Source: Lacihabitans soyangensis
GTDB lineage: Bacteria; Bacteroidota; Bacteroidia; Cytophagales; Spirosomataceae
DNA: 64,000 nucleotides
NCBI RefSeq assembly: GCF_024343775.1
Contig: NZ_RJUF01000019.1
Location: 1 to 64,000 of the forward strand
Reading direction: 5' to 3'
The notes beneath the pieces were generated by a model, which was not told where the DNA came from, made no database searches, and saw only the letters and a program-made list of their open reading frames with translations. Shown here in pieces: positions 44,990-53,860 of the stretch. A program made the translations under genes and the position numbers. Numbering within the stretch: position 1 is the first letter of the stretch; each line of letters starts with the position of its first letter.

Positions 44990-45718
44990 ATGAAGCATTT
45001 TATCTATTTACTTTTCATTCCTTTTGTATTTGCTTGTAATCCAAGCAAATCGTTGGTCAGTAAAAACGAAAAGCAATTGGCCTTTTACAAAATAAAGAAA
45101 AATACTTTTGTGCATATTTCTTTTTTGCAAACCCAAACTTGGGGTAAAGTTGGCTGTAATGGCATGATTTATATTCATAAAAACCAAGCCTATATATTTG
45201 ATGCTCCAACTGATAACGAAACTTCGGAGGTACTCATAAAGACCTTGGAGAATCAGAAAATCAAAATAAAGGGTGTGGTTGTGAATCATTTCCATAATGA
45301 CTGTTTAGGTGGACTAGAGGCTTTTCATAAAAAAGGCATCAAAAGCTATGCTTCAGAAAAAACAATAGAATTGGCAAAAAAAGACAGCGTGACCGTACCT
45401 CAAATTGGTTTCAAAGAAAAGCTGACTTTAAGAATTGGCAAAAAGGAAATTGTGAATCAATATTTAGGGGAGGCACATACCAAAGACAACATCATAAGTT
45501 TTATTCCGTCTGAAAATACGATGTTTGGAGGCTGCATGGTTAAAGAAGTAAAGGCTGGAAAAGGATTTCTTGGTGATGCCAACGAAAAAGAGTGGTCAAA
45601 TACCATCCGAAATGTAAAAAAAACGTTCCCAACTGCACAATTCATAGTACCGGGCCATGGAAAACCGGGCGGTCAAGAGTTACTGGATTATACCATAGGA
45701 TTGTTTGAGGTGAAGTAA
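44990..45718 (+). CDS. Subclass B1-type metallo-beta-lactamase, lipoprotein
   Basis: 242 residues. A lipoprotein signal ends VFAC (lipid Cys16), so the enzyme should be membrane-anchored in the periplasm. All six subclass B1 zinc ligands are in place: H100, H102 and D104 (HFHNDCLGG), H163 (GEAHTKDN), C182 (GGCMVK) and H223 (VPGHGKPG), together with the B1 carbapenem-contacting Lys three after Cys (K185). The residue after D104 is Cys105 where B1 enzymes usually have Arg or Lys. The B1 layout (CxxK and HxHxD) separates it from glyoxalase II-type hydrolases. It is joined to proC without a gap and is chromosomal by context, with no transposon or integron around it. Real beta-lactam activity is an inference. 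Confidence 0.88.
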   Translation: MKHFIYLLFIPFVFACNPSKSLVSKNEKQLAFYKIKKNTFVHISFLQTQTWGKVGCNGMIYIHKNQAYIFDAPTDNETSEVLIKTLENQKIKIKGVVVNHFHNDCLGGLEAFHKKGIKSYASEKTIELAKKDSVTVPQIGFKEKLTLRIGKKEIVNQYLGEAHTKDNIISFIPSENTMFGGCMVKEVKAGKGFLGDANEKEWSNTIRNVKKTFPTAQFIVPGHGKPGGQELLDYTIGLFEVK

Positions 45719-45772
45719 AAATAGAGATAGAAAATAATCCCACAAAAAGCTTTCAAAATACTCGTTTTTCCC

Positions 45773-45780
45773 TAAATTTG
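45773..45780 (+). promoter_or_regulatory. Candidate -7 box for the Lrp-type regulator
   Basis: TAAATTTG, an exact TAnnTTTG match 22 bp before the start codon; the -33 region (TTTC at 45751-45754) is weak. Confidence 0.3.
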
Positions 45781-45802
45781 AGTTTAAAAAGAATAATATT
45801 CT

Positions 45803-46264
45803 ATGATTGATATAGATCCTGTGGATTTGAAGATTTTAAAACTTCTCAAAAAAGACGGAATGATGACCAATAGGCAAATTGCCGTTGAACTCAACCTCAC
45901 CACAACCCCCATTCACGAAAGGATAAAAAGGCTCCGTAGAGATGGTTTTATAGAGAAATATACCATTGAATTAAATCGAAAAAAGCTTAACAAAAATCTA
46001 ATTGTTTTTTGTAATGTCTCTCTTAAAGAACACGCACAACAGTTTTTGACGCAATTTGAAAAAGATGTTCAAACCGTACCAGAGGTAGTAGAATGCTATT
46101 GTGTTTCAGGTGGTTCAGATTTTCTTTTGAAAGTAATTGTATCAGACATGGAGGAATACAAAGACTTTATTCTCAATAAATTAGCTGCAATATCAAATAT
46201 CGGAAGTGCACAATCGCACTTTGTTATAACAGAAGCCAAGCACTCTTCTATTATTGGAGAATAG
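45803..46264 (+). CDS. Lrp/AsnC-family transcriptional regulator
   Basis: 153 residues: N-terminal winged helix (about 4-60; DLKILKLLKKDGMMTNRQIA, then TTTPIHERIKRLRRDGFI), linking strand, and C-terminal RAM/ligand domain (about 68-150; VPEVVECYCVSGGSDFLLKV). Such proteins form octamers and respond to amino acids. The target is not shown; proC, in the same direction upstream, is a possible neighbour of interest. The 3' end overlaps the convergent DUF4126 gene by 14 bp. Confidence 0.93.
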   Translation: MIDIDPVDLKILKLLKKDGMMTNRQIAVELNLTTTPIHERIKRLRRDGFIEKYTIELNRKKLNKNLIVFCNVSLKEHAQQFLTQFEKDVQTVPEVVECYCVSGGSDFLLKVIVSDMEEYKDFILNKLAAISNIGSAQSHFVITEAKHSSIIGE

Positions 46265-46832
46265 GCTTCTTAGGTTTGGAGGAAAACAGTTTCTTCAACA
46301 TCCAAAACACCAGAAGAATAGCCAAAACACCCATTATAAGTGGAATCCAAATAGAAACTATCGAAATGCCAACAGCCAGTATGTTCTCGAATGTACTGAA
46401 AAAACTGTTTCCAATTCCTCCAGTAAATTTTGTAGAACCAAGCCGTATCAAGGAAGTGCCAGCCTGAATGGTTCCGGCTACTCCCCCACCTGCCAATATT
46501 CCTAGACCCCATTGAAGCGTTGGGTCGTTTATTTTCAAGAATTGAGTAGTTAATAATGTTCCGGCAACTACAGACGCAGGCAAAGCTATAGAATCCAAAA
46601 GATTATCTATAAAAGCAATATAATAAGAGGCGATTTCGACTATTGAGGCAACTATCAAAACAAAGGTGGCAGTATTGCTTATCATCCACCCAAAATCATC
46701 TGAAACACTTACTAAACCAAACCTAGCCGCCAAATTTGACACCAAAAGTGGAATAAATACCCTGAATCCACTCCCTGCACTCAGTGCCACGCCGAGCATT
46801 AATCCAGGAATCCAAGTGATCCATTCTTCCAT
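46251..46832 (-). CDS. DUF4126 membrane protein
   Basis: 193 residues, about five membrane helices (9-28, 50-75, 80-105, 110-130, 150-180) and a short basic C-terminus (KKLFSSKPKKP). The start WITWIPGLMLGVALSAGSGF and GLGILAGGGVAGTIQ are family-typical. No active-site motif is visible; a transporter or structural role in the membrane has been guessed for the family but is unproven. It follows yicC... read on the minus strand it is upstream of yicC by 3 bp, so the two are one transcript. Confidence 0.85.
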   Translation of the reverse strand: MEEWITWIPGLMLGVALSAGSGFRVFIPLLVSNLAARFGLVSVSDDFGWMISNTATFVLIVASIVEIASYYIAFIDNLLDSIALPASVVAGTLLTTQFLKINDPTLQWGLGILAGGGVAGTIQAGTSLIRLGSTKFTGGIGNSFFSTFENILAVGISIVSIWIPLIMGVLAILLVFWMLKKLFSSKPKKPILQ

Positions 46833-46835
46833 TTT

Positions 46836-47720
46836 TTACAGAATATTCATGGTTTGTTCCTTTATTTTTTCGAGTTCATCTTTCATTTGAACCACCAAAC
46901 GCTGTATAATAGCATCGTTCGCCTTTGAGCCGATTGTATTGATTTCTCGACCTATTTCTTGAGCTATAAAATTAAGTTTTTTGCCATTAGAGGCTATTTC
47001 AAGCTCTTTCTTAAAATAATCTAAGTGATTTGTCAGTCTCACTTTTTCTTCCGAAATATCATATTTTTCAACATAATAAATCAATTCTTGCTCAAAACGA
47101 TTCTTATCAAAATTTTCACTGTTTATAAAATCCGCCACAGATTTCTCCAATCGTTCTCTAATGGCCGGAATTCTTTTGGGGTCTTGCTCAATAACCATTT
47201 GCAAAAGGCCATCAATAACATCAATATATTCCACAAATTTCAGCTTGGTTATCTGACCTTCTTGTAGCCTAAATTCCTTACAATTTGCAATAGCCTGATT
47301 GATCAATTTCATGATTAACTTCCACTCCTCTTCTACCTCTTCGGTATTCAATGCATTGGTATTGTAGGCATTAGGCATCATGGTGGCCATTCTGAGCACT
47401 TCTGTTTGAGAAGCCTCAAAGCCCAATTCCTTTGCGGTCTGAATTAAATCCTTAAAATATGCTTTAACCAATGGCCTGTTTACCGTCGTCCCCGCTGATT
47501 CCTCATCTTTTGGAGTTACGTTCAACATCATCTCTATTTTGCCGCGTTCTAATTCTTTGGAGAGGAGATTTCTAACTTCAATTTCTCTATTCGAAAAACT
47601 TCTTGGCAGCCTACAATAAATATCAGAAAACTTAGAGTTGAGTGTTTTGATTTCTACAGAAACGGCCATCTTGTCGGTTTCGATAGTGGCAGATCCGAAA
47701 CCCGTCATTGATTGTAACAT
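46836..47720 (-). CDS. YicC-family endoribonuclease
   Basis: 294 residues, full length. Starts with the signature MLQSMTGFGSATIETDKM, followed by SVEIKTLNSKFSDIYCRLPR; the C-terminal DUF1732 part has EKVRLTNHLDYFKKEL, GKKLNFIAQEIGREINTIGSKAND and IQRLVVQMKDELEKIKEQ. YicC proteins are endoribonucleases affecting small RNA or mRNA turnover. Its reading frame begins 103 bp before the divergent argS start. Reading order on the minus strand places it upstream of DUF4126. Confidence 0.92.
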   Translation of the reverse strand: MLQSMTGFGSATIETDKMAVSVEIKTLNSKFSDIYCRLPRSFSNREIEVRNLLSKELERGKIEMMLNVTPKDEESAGTTVNRPLVKAYFKDLIQTAKELGFEASQTEVLRMATMMPNAYNTNALNTEEVEEEWKLIMKLINQAIANCKEFRLQEGQITKLKFVEYIDVIDGLLQMVIEQDPKRIPAIRERLEKSVADFINSENFDKNRFEQELIYYVEKYDISEEKVRLTNHLDYFKKELEIASNGKKLNFIAQEIGREINTIGSKANDAIIQRLVVQMKDELEKIKEQTMNIL

Positions 47721-47792
47721 AAATAGTGTTTATCTTTTGTGTAAAACTAAGGAATTAATCCATCAAAATGGTCAACCAAAGGCAAAAAAGTG

Positions 47793-47800
47793 TAATTTTG
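47793..47800 (+). promoter_or_regulatory. Candidate -7 box for argS
   Basis: TAATTTTG, an exact TAnnTTTG match 20 bp before the argS start; the -33 position has no TTG. Confidence 0.3.
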
Positions 47801-47820
47801 CAGCCAAATTGATAGTAAAA

Positions 47821-49596
47821 ATGGATATTATTGGTATATTAAGTAATAAAATAGAAACGGCCGTTCAGTCACTTTTTGGTGTATCTGACCAAGCAGTTTT
47901 ACAACCTACTCGCAAGGAATTCGAAGGAGATTACACCTATGTTTTTTTTGGTTTAGTTAAAAGTCTAAGAAAATCGCCTCCCGAAATAGGCAACGCCATC
48001 GGTACATACTTGTTGGATAATAACGACATTTTTGAATCTTACAACGTGGTACAAGGCTTTTTGAATTTAAAAATAAAAAATACGGTATGGGTTGAAGTTC
48101 TCAACGATTTACTAAAAACCAATACCGGTTCCGAAATAGAACGTTTATCTCAATCAGTTTTGGTGGAATATTCGTCCCCAAACACCAACAAACCGCTGCA
48201 TTTAGGGCATTTGAGAAATAATTTCTTGGGTTACTCCGTATCTAAAATCTTAGACGCTGCTGGATATGATGTTACAAAAGCTTGTCTAGTAAACGACCGA
48301 GGTATTCACATTTGCAAGTCTATGGTGGCCTACAAGCATTTTGGCAATAGCGAAACTCCCGAGTCTGCGGGCATTAAAGGGGATCACTTGGTAGGGAAAT
48401 ACTATGTGGAATTCGACAAGGCCTATAAAAGCCAAATTCAAGAGCTTATAGCAAGTGGTTCAACAGAGGATGAAGCGAAAAAGGCAGCTCCAATCATGGT
48501 AGAAGCACAGGAAATGCTTCTGAAATGGGAACAAAATGACCCCGAAATTATTGACCTTTGGAAAAAACTAAACACTTGGGTATATGATGGTTTTGAGAAG
48601 ACTTATAAAAAAATCGGAGTTGATTTCGACAAAACCTATTATGAATCAGATACTTATCTACTCGGAAAAGATCTAGTTGAAGATGGTTTAAACAGAGGTA
48701 TTTTCTATAAAAAAGAAGACAACAGTGTTTGGATTGATTTGACTGACGAAGGGTTGGATAATAAATTGGTGCTCAGAGGAGATGGAACGTCGGTTTATAT
48801 TACCCAAGATTTAGGGACAACTGACTTGAAATTCCAGGATTTCCATTCCGAAAAATCCATTTGGGTAGTTGGAAATGAGCAAGACTATCACTTCAAGGTG
48901 TTGTTTGCCATAATGAAAAAACTAGAGAGAGCATATGCAGAAGGCTGTTATCACCTTTCCTACGGCATGGTAGACCTGCCGTCGGGCAAAATGAAATCAA
49001 GAGAAGGTACTGTAGTAGATGCTGATGAATTGGTGGACGAAATGATAGCCACCGCAAAGGCCATGAGTGCAGAAAAAGGCAAAATTGAGGATTTGGAATC
49101 CGAAGAATCAGCCGAACTTTTCAGAATGTTAGCTTTGGGAGCCTTGAAATATTACCTTCTGAAAGTAGAGCCTAAAAAGCGAATGCTCTTCAATCCCGAA
49201 GAATCTATTGATTTTCAAGGAAATACTGGGCCTTTTATCCAATACACCCATGCCAGAATCAAGTCCATCCTCAGAAAGGCAGAAGTAGCAGATAATCAAA
49301 TATTTACGCTTGACGGTGTTCATATTCTAAATCCCGAAGAATTAGAATTGGTGTTTTTAATAAAAGACTATGATACAGTAATCAAAAACGCCGCCGCAGA
49401 TTATTCTCCAGCCTTGCTGGCCAATTACACCTACGAATTGGCCAAAACCTTTAATGGTTTCTATACGCAACATTCGGTAATGAATGAAGAAAATGCGAAT
49501 ATCAAATATTTGCGTCTTGGACTGATCAAAAAAGTAGCAGAAACCATCAAACATGCCATGGGTTTACTTGGAATTGATGTTCCTGAAAGAATGTAA
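47821..49596 (+). CDS. argS: Arginyl-tRNA synthetase
   Basis: 592 residues from ATG 47821; an open frame extends upstream to 47638 but that part is antisense to yicC and adds no family sequence. Class I synthetase: additional N-terminal domain (1-90), HIGH motif PLHLGHLRNN (HLGH at 127-130), the KMSK-like loop KMKSREGTVVDADEL, and a C-terminal DALR anticodon-binding helical domain ending GLLGIDVPERM. Followed by a strong bidirectional terminator. Confidence 0.97.
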   Translation: MDIIGILSNKIETAVQSLFGVSDQAVLQPTRKEFEGDYTYVFFGLVKSLRKSPPEIGNAIGTYLLDNNDIFESYNVVQGFLNLKIKNTVWVEVLNDLLKTNTGSEIERLSQSVLVEYSSPNTNKPLHLGHLRNNFLGYSVSKILDAAGYDVTKACLVNDRGIHICKSMVAYKHFGNSETPESAGIKGDHLVGKYYVEFDKAYKSQIQELIASGSTEDEAKKAAPIMVEAQEMLLKWEQNDPEIIDLWKKLNTWVYDGFEKTYKKIGVDFDKTYYESDTYLLGKDLVEDGLNRGIFYKKEDNSVWIDLTDEGLDNKLVLRGDGTSVYITQDLGTTDLKFQDFHSEKSIWVVGNEQDYHFKVLFAIMKKLERAYAEGCYHLSYGMVDLPSGKMKSREGTVVDADELVDEMIATAKAMSAEKGKIEDLESEESAELFRMLALGALKYYLLKVEPKKRMLFNPEESIDFQGNTGPFIQYTHARIKSILRKAEVADNQIFTLDGVHILNPEELELVFLIKDYDTVIKNAAADYSPALLANYTYELAKTFNGFYTQHSVMNEENANIKYLRLGLIKKVAETIKHAMGLLGIDVPERM

Positions 49597-49621
49597 AAAA
49601 AGTCTAAAATATAAGTGAATA

Positions 49622-49653
49622 AAAAAGCGGCAAAATCAATCTTGCCGCTTTTT
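49622..49653. terminator. Bidirectional terminator between argS and the stress protein gene
   Basis: AAAAAGCGGCAA (49622-49633) pairs perfectly with TTGCCGCTTTTT (49642-49653), 8-nt loop, between two convergent genes. Confidence 0.92.
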
Positions 49654-49676
49654 GCTTTTATGTACATCCTTAAAAA

Positions 49677-50492
49677 TCAATGTTCCATAATACTCAAAAC
49701 AGGAATTACCGAAATATTTACAACCTCCTCAGCGATACTTCCAAACAGAAAACGCTCAAAACCAACCCTACCATGGGTAAACATAATGATTAAATCAATA
49801 TCGTGAGTCTCGGCAAATTCTACAGTTCCTTTTGAGACAGAATCATGCCTAAAAATCTCAAAATCAAAGTTTTGGATGTTATATAATTTCTCAACATCTC
49901 TGGCCGTATCATAGATTTCGCTTCTATCGTCGGTGGTTTCACCGGTATCTATAAACACAAACTTGTTTTTTGTGGCACTCAAGTCAAACAAACTCATGGC
50001 TTTTTCTATGAATCCCGTTTTCTCAAAATCAGTCACAAACAAAACGTTTTCTATTTTTACAAAAGCCGTATTTTCTTTCATAACCAACACTGGGCAGTCA
50101 GCTTTCCGGATTACATTCTGGCTATTGGTTCCTTTCAAATAATCCTTCCAACCGTTGGCTCCCTCTGAGCCCATCACTATGAGATCGGCATTCTCACTTA
50201 AAATAGCAGGGATCAGTTCTTCAAAATCCTCTTTGATACTTCCCTCAATGGTAACATCGGGGTACCACTCCTTCCACCTTTCAATCTCTCTGAGAGCATC
50301 ACCTTTCAGTAAATTGTAATATTCTTCCTCGGTGTGTACCGCAGATTCTACCAACTGATATCTGAATTTTGGAAACTTAAACATAGTCATCAAGTTGATC
50401 TTGGCATCCATGTTTTTGGCAAGTTTTACGGCGGCAGACATTGCATTTTCGGCTGCCAAATGAAAATCTGTGGGTACTAAAATAGTCTTCAT
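49677..50492 (-). CDS. Universal stress protein (two-domain)
   Basis: 271 residues from the ATG at 50492 (MKTILVPTDFHLAAENAM); the longer frame to 50552 has no family sequence. Two tandem Usp domains: residues 1-145 (with LIVMGSEGANGWKDYLKGTN, a degenerate ATP-binding G-2X-G-9X-G) and 146-271 (VLFVTDFEKTGF, with DLIIMFTHGRVGFERFLFGS). The C-terminal domain keeps the better nucleotide loop. Likely a stress or energy-state protein of the cytoplasm; regulation is not shown. Confidence 0.9.
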   Translation of the reverse strand: MKTILVPTDFHLAAENAMSAAVKLAKNMDAKINLMTMFKFPKFRYQLVESAVHTEEEYYNLLKGDALREIERWKEWYPDVTIEGSIKEDFEELIPAILSENADLIVMGSEGANGWKDYLKGTNSQNVIRKADCPVLVMKENTAFVKIENVLFVTDFEKTGFIEKAMSLFDLSATKNKFVFIDTGETTDDRSEIYDTARDVEKLYNIQNFDFEIFRHDSVSKGTVEFAETHDIDLIIMFTHGRVGFERFLFGSIAEEVVNISVIPVLSIMEH

Positions 50493-50604
50493 AATCTGAA
50501 AATTTATTATAACACAAAAGTACGTGTCATAAGAATTCAGAATAATGACCAAAACCCAAATCCGAAATGATTAAAGACAGTTTTTAGCAAAAAAAGAATA
50601 CAAT

Positions 50605-51846
50605 TTATTTAGCTCTTATGGCTATCACTGGGTCCATTTTAGAGGCCTGTGAAGCAGGAATTAATCCTGCCACAATACCAATGATACTTGAAATGGTAAG
50701 ACCAAAGATTATATTGCTCGAAGAAAGTACAATATCTAAACTGCCAAGGTCAATGAAACTGGCGAAATAAACCAAAATCAAACCAAATAAACCGCCAATC
50801 AGACAAAGAAATATGGCTTCAAACAGAAACTGGAACAATATAAAGTAGTTTTTAGCACCGAGAGATTTCTGAATTCCGATAATGTTGGTACGTTCTTTTA
50901 CAGAAACAAACATGATATTGGCAATTCCGAATCCGCCAATAAGTAGAGAAAACAAACCAATAACGAATCCACCTGCACGGATAGACCCAAAAATAGTAGT
51001 AAGAAAACTAGCAGCGGCATCAGGTCTATTTAATGCAAAATTATCCTCCTCTAAGGGCCTTAAACCTCTAATAGTACGCATTTTGCCTTTAATTTCGCTT
51101 TCCAGTTTTTCCATCTTTAGGTCACTTTCAAAAGCTTGCACTTGTATCATTCCATACAAATTACCCGAACTGAACATTCTTTTGTGCTTCACAAAAGGCA
51201 CATAAACTTTCTGATCCGGGTTTCCACCGACATCCACCAGTTGCTTACCTTTTTTCTCTTGCATACCAATCACCACAAAATTTTCACCCTTGATCTTCAT
51301 CTGTTTACCAATCGGATTCTCTTCTCCAAACAAGGTTTCGGCTATTTCAGCACCGATTATTACTACATTTCGGCCAGATTCTATTTCCGTAGGTGAAAAG
51401 TATCTGCCATCTATAACTGGCACATCAGAAATCAAATTAAAATCATATGTAATACCCTGAACAAGAGCATTATAACTATTACTCTGGTATTTCACTTGCG
51501 TGGCAGACCAATCCATAATGGTAACTGCAGAGGCGTTTTCGAGATTATCTTTTAGGTACTTATATTCAGAATATTTTGGTCTTGGCCTGTTGAAATATTT
51601 CCACCAAGGATATTCGCCATCACCAAACTGCCACGGAAATTTATCGACATAAATGGTTTTGTCGCCAATAGAACTCAAGCTGGTTTTGATATTAGATTCG
51701 AGCGAATCTACCATAGTATAAACTCCAATTATAGAAAAAATGCCGATGGTAACCCCTAGAAGTGACAAAACAGTTCTTAATAAATTAGACCGCAATGCCT
51801 GCCATGCAAATCTTAAAGCTTCAAACGTGAGTTTAAAAAACAACAT
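50605..51846 (-). CDS. MacB/FtsX-type ABC transporter permease
   Basis: 413 residues from the ATG at 51846 (MLFFKLTFEALRFAWQALRS), preferred over 51921, which adds an untypical 25-residue leader. One membrane helix at about 23-45, a periplasmic MacB core domain (50-270), and three C-terminal helices of the FtsX type (about 285-310, 335-360, 375-400) with the conserved VKERTNIIGIQKSLGAKN loop. It needs a partner ATPase; no ATP-binding subunit gene lies beside it, so the ATPase is encoded elsewhere. Cargo unknown (lipoprotein or efflux-type mechanotransmission). Confidence 0.9.
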   Translation of the reverse strand: MLFFKLTFEALRFAWQALRSNLLRTVLSLLGVTIGIFSIIGVYTMVDSLESNIKTSLSSIGDKTIYVDKFPWQFGDGEYPWWKYFNRPRPKYSEYKYLKDNLENASAVTIMDWSATQVKYQSNSYNALVQGITYDFNLISDVPVIDGRYFSPTEIESGRNVVIIGAEIAETLFGEENPIGKQMKIKGENFVVIGMQEKKGKQLVDVGGNPDQKVYVPFVKHKRMFSSGNLYGMIQVQAFESDLKMEKLESEIKGKMRTIRGLRPLEEDNFALNRPDAAASFLTTIFGSIRAGGFVIGLFSLLIGGFGIANIMFVSVKERTNIIGIQKSLGAKNYFILFQFLFEAIFLCLIGGLFGLILVYFASFIDLGSLDIVLSSSNIIFGLTISSIIGIVAGLIPASQASKMDPVIAIRAK

Positions 51847-51996
51847 TCGTGATTTTATAATTGATAAGGTAAAAATTGCAAAAAAAAAGGAATTTGAATC
51901 AAGTAATTTTATAAATGACACAAAACACTTAACTTAACGGTAAATATCCATGATTGGTGGAATCCCTAACCTAAACTTATCAACAGAAAACTAGAG

Positions 51997-53772
51997 ATGA
52001 AAAACAGAATTGCATTCTTCTTTTTGGCCTTATTCCTTGTGTTGGCTTGTAAAACTACCCAAAAAACGCCGACGAAAGAGGCCTCCAAAGATTTATTTTC
52101 CTTATTTGTAGAAGACCCAAATGTAAAACCATTTTACTCGGAAAAGAAGGGCGTTTTTGCTAAAAATGGAATGGTTGCCGCCGCACATGCCGAAGCCTCC
52201 AACGCTGGTATTGAAATACTAAAAATGGGCGGAAATGCGATTGATGCAGCGGTGGCCACCCACTTTGCTTTGGCGGTAGTTTTTCCGTTTGCAGGTAACC
52301 TAGGTGGGGGTGGATTTGCTGTAATCCGTACCAAAAATGGGCAAGCACATACCTTAGATTTTAGAGAAAAAGCACCTTTGAAAGCACATAGAGACATGTA
52401 TTTGGACGCCGAAGGTAATGTAATTCAAGGCCTCAGTTTACAAGGCCATTTGGCAAGCGGTGTACCCGGATCGGTGGACGGAATGGTTGAAATGCATGAA
52501 AAATTCGGAAAGTTGCCTTGGGCTAAACTATTGGAACCAGCCATAAAATTAGCCGAAGAAGGTGTAATCTTGACCGACCGAGAGGCACTTGGTCTAAATA
52601 ACAATGCGGATGTATTTAAAAAAGTAAATGGCCAGGACTTACAATACTTTATGAAACCTCAAGGCACAAAATGGGCCAAAGGAGATCTTTTAGTTCAGAA
52701 AGATTTGGCAGAGACTTTAAAACTCATACAATTAAACAAAAGAGCGGGCTTTTATGAAGGCAATGTGGCAAAGCTATTGGTAGATGAAATGGCAAAGGGC
52801 GGAGGAATAATTTCACAAGAAGACCTTCAAAAGTATCACTCCGCTTGGCGAAAGCCTATTGAGGCAGATTACAAAAACTACAAAATCATAACCATGCCGC
52901 CTTCCTCTAGCGGTGGAGTGGCCCTGTTGCAAATGCTTCGCCATGTGGAGCCCTACCCACTTCAAAAATGGGGTTGGAACTCTGCCAATACCGCTCAAGT
53001 GATGATAGAAGCAGAAAGAAGGGTCTATGCCGACAGAGCCAAGTGGATGGGGGACACTGACTTTATCGATGTGCCTATAGAAAAACTAATCAGTAGAGAT
53101 TACTTGAAAAAGCGTTGGATAGATTTTGACAGCACCAAAGCTAGCAATAGTAAAGACATCAAAGGGGGTACATTGCCTGGCTATGAGTCTTTTGAAACTA
53201 CGCATTACTCTGTTGTGGATAGTGAAGGAAATGCGGTTTCGATAACCACTACACTCAATGGTGCTTACGGAAGCAAGGTAATAGTTGCTGGTGGTGGTTT
53301 CTTGATGAATAATGAAATGGACGACTTCAGCATAAAAAGCGGCGTACCAAATATGTTCGGATTGTTAGGTTCGAAGGCAAACGAAATTCAACCTGAAAAA
53401 CGGATGTTGAGCTCCATGACACCCACCATAGTAGAAAAGGACGGCAAGCTATTCATGGTTGTAGGTACTCCGGGTGGAAGCACCATTATGACCTCTGTGT
53501 ATCAGACGATACTTAATGTCACCGAGCATAAAATGACCATGCAGCAAGCGGTAAACGCTCTTAAGTTTCACCACCAATGGTTGCCCGACCGTACGGTATT
53601 CGAAGCCAACGCATTTAGTGAAAAGACTTTGGAAAAACTCAGAGGCAAAGGTTATATAATGGATCAGCAAAAAGGAACTTTAGGACGTATGGACTGCATA
53701 ATGGTACATCCTGACGGAAAGTTAGAAGGAGCATCAGATCCAAGAGCGGACAATACCAGTATAGGTTATTAA
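51997..53772 (+). CDS. ggt: Gamma-glutamyltranspeptidase, lipoprotein
   Basis: 591 residues. Lipoprotein signal with Cys18 in LVLAC. The family hallmarks are all present: AAAHAEASNAGIEILKMGGN (61-80), AGNLGGGGF (about 99-107), and the autocleavage motif TTHYSVVD with the nucleophile Thr401, plus AYGSKV and GTPGGSTIMTS. The preprotein cuts itself before Thr401 into large and small subunits. It hydrolyses or transfers the gamma-glutamyl group of glutathione and similar compounds in the periplasm. It stands alone. Confidence 0.95.
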   Translation: MKNRIAFFFLALFLVLACKTTQKTPTKEASKDLFSLFVEDPNVKPFYSEKKGVFAKNGMVAAAHAEASNAGIEILKMGGNAIDAAVATHFALAVVFPFAGNLGGGGFAVIRTKNGQAHTLDFREKAPLKAHRDMYLDAEGNVIQGLSLQGHLASGVPGSVDGMVEMHEKFGKLPWAKLLEPAIKLAEEGVILTDREALGLNNNADVFKKVNGQDLQYFMKPQGTKWAKGDLLVQKDLAETLKLIQLNKRAGFYEGNVAKLLVDEMAKGGGIISQEDLQKYHSAWRKPIEADYKNYKIITMPPSSSGGVALLQMLRHVEPYPLQKWGWNSANTAQVMIEAERRVYADRAKWMGDTDFIDVPIEKLISRDYLKKRWIDFDSTKASNSKDIKGGTLPGYESFETTHYSVVDSEGNAVSITTTLNGAYGSKVIVAGGGFLMNNEMDDFSIKSGVPNMFGLLGSKANEIQPEKRMLSSMTPTIVEKDGKLFMVVGTPGGSTIMTSVYQTILNVTEHKMTMQQAVNALKFHHQWLPDRTVFEANAFSEKTLEKLRGKGYIMDQQKGTLGRMDCIMVHPDGKLEGASDPRADNTSIGY

Positions 53773-53787
53773 GAACAAAATTAAGAG

Positions 53788-53808
53788 CGGCTAAAAGACG
53801 AATAGCCG
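53788..53808. terminator. Weak hairpin between convergent ggt and the MG2-domain gene
   Basis: CGGCTA (53788-53793) pairs with TAGCCG (53803-53808); no T-tract follows, so termination is doubtful. Confidence 0.3.
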
Positions 53809-53860
53809 AAGATTATCCTCGACTACTCTTTTATCACTCAATAGAAATTAAGAATCTAAA

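Noticed and set aside
45161-45177. TGGCATGATTTATATTC as another sigma-54 site
   Set aside because: It lacks the GC at -12 and lies inside the metallo-beta-lactamase coding sequence.
47638-47820. N-terminal extension of argS
   Set aside because: The segment is antisense to yicC, and ArgS homology begins at ATG 47821.
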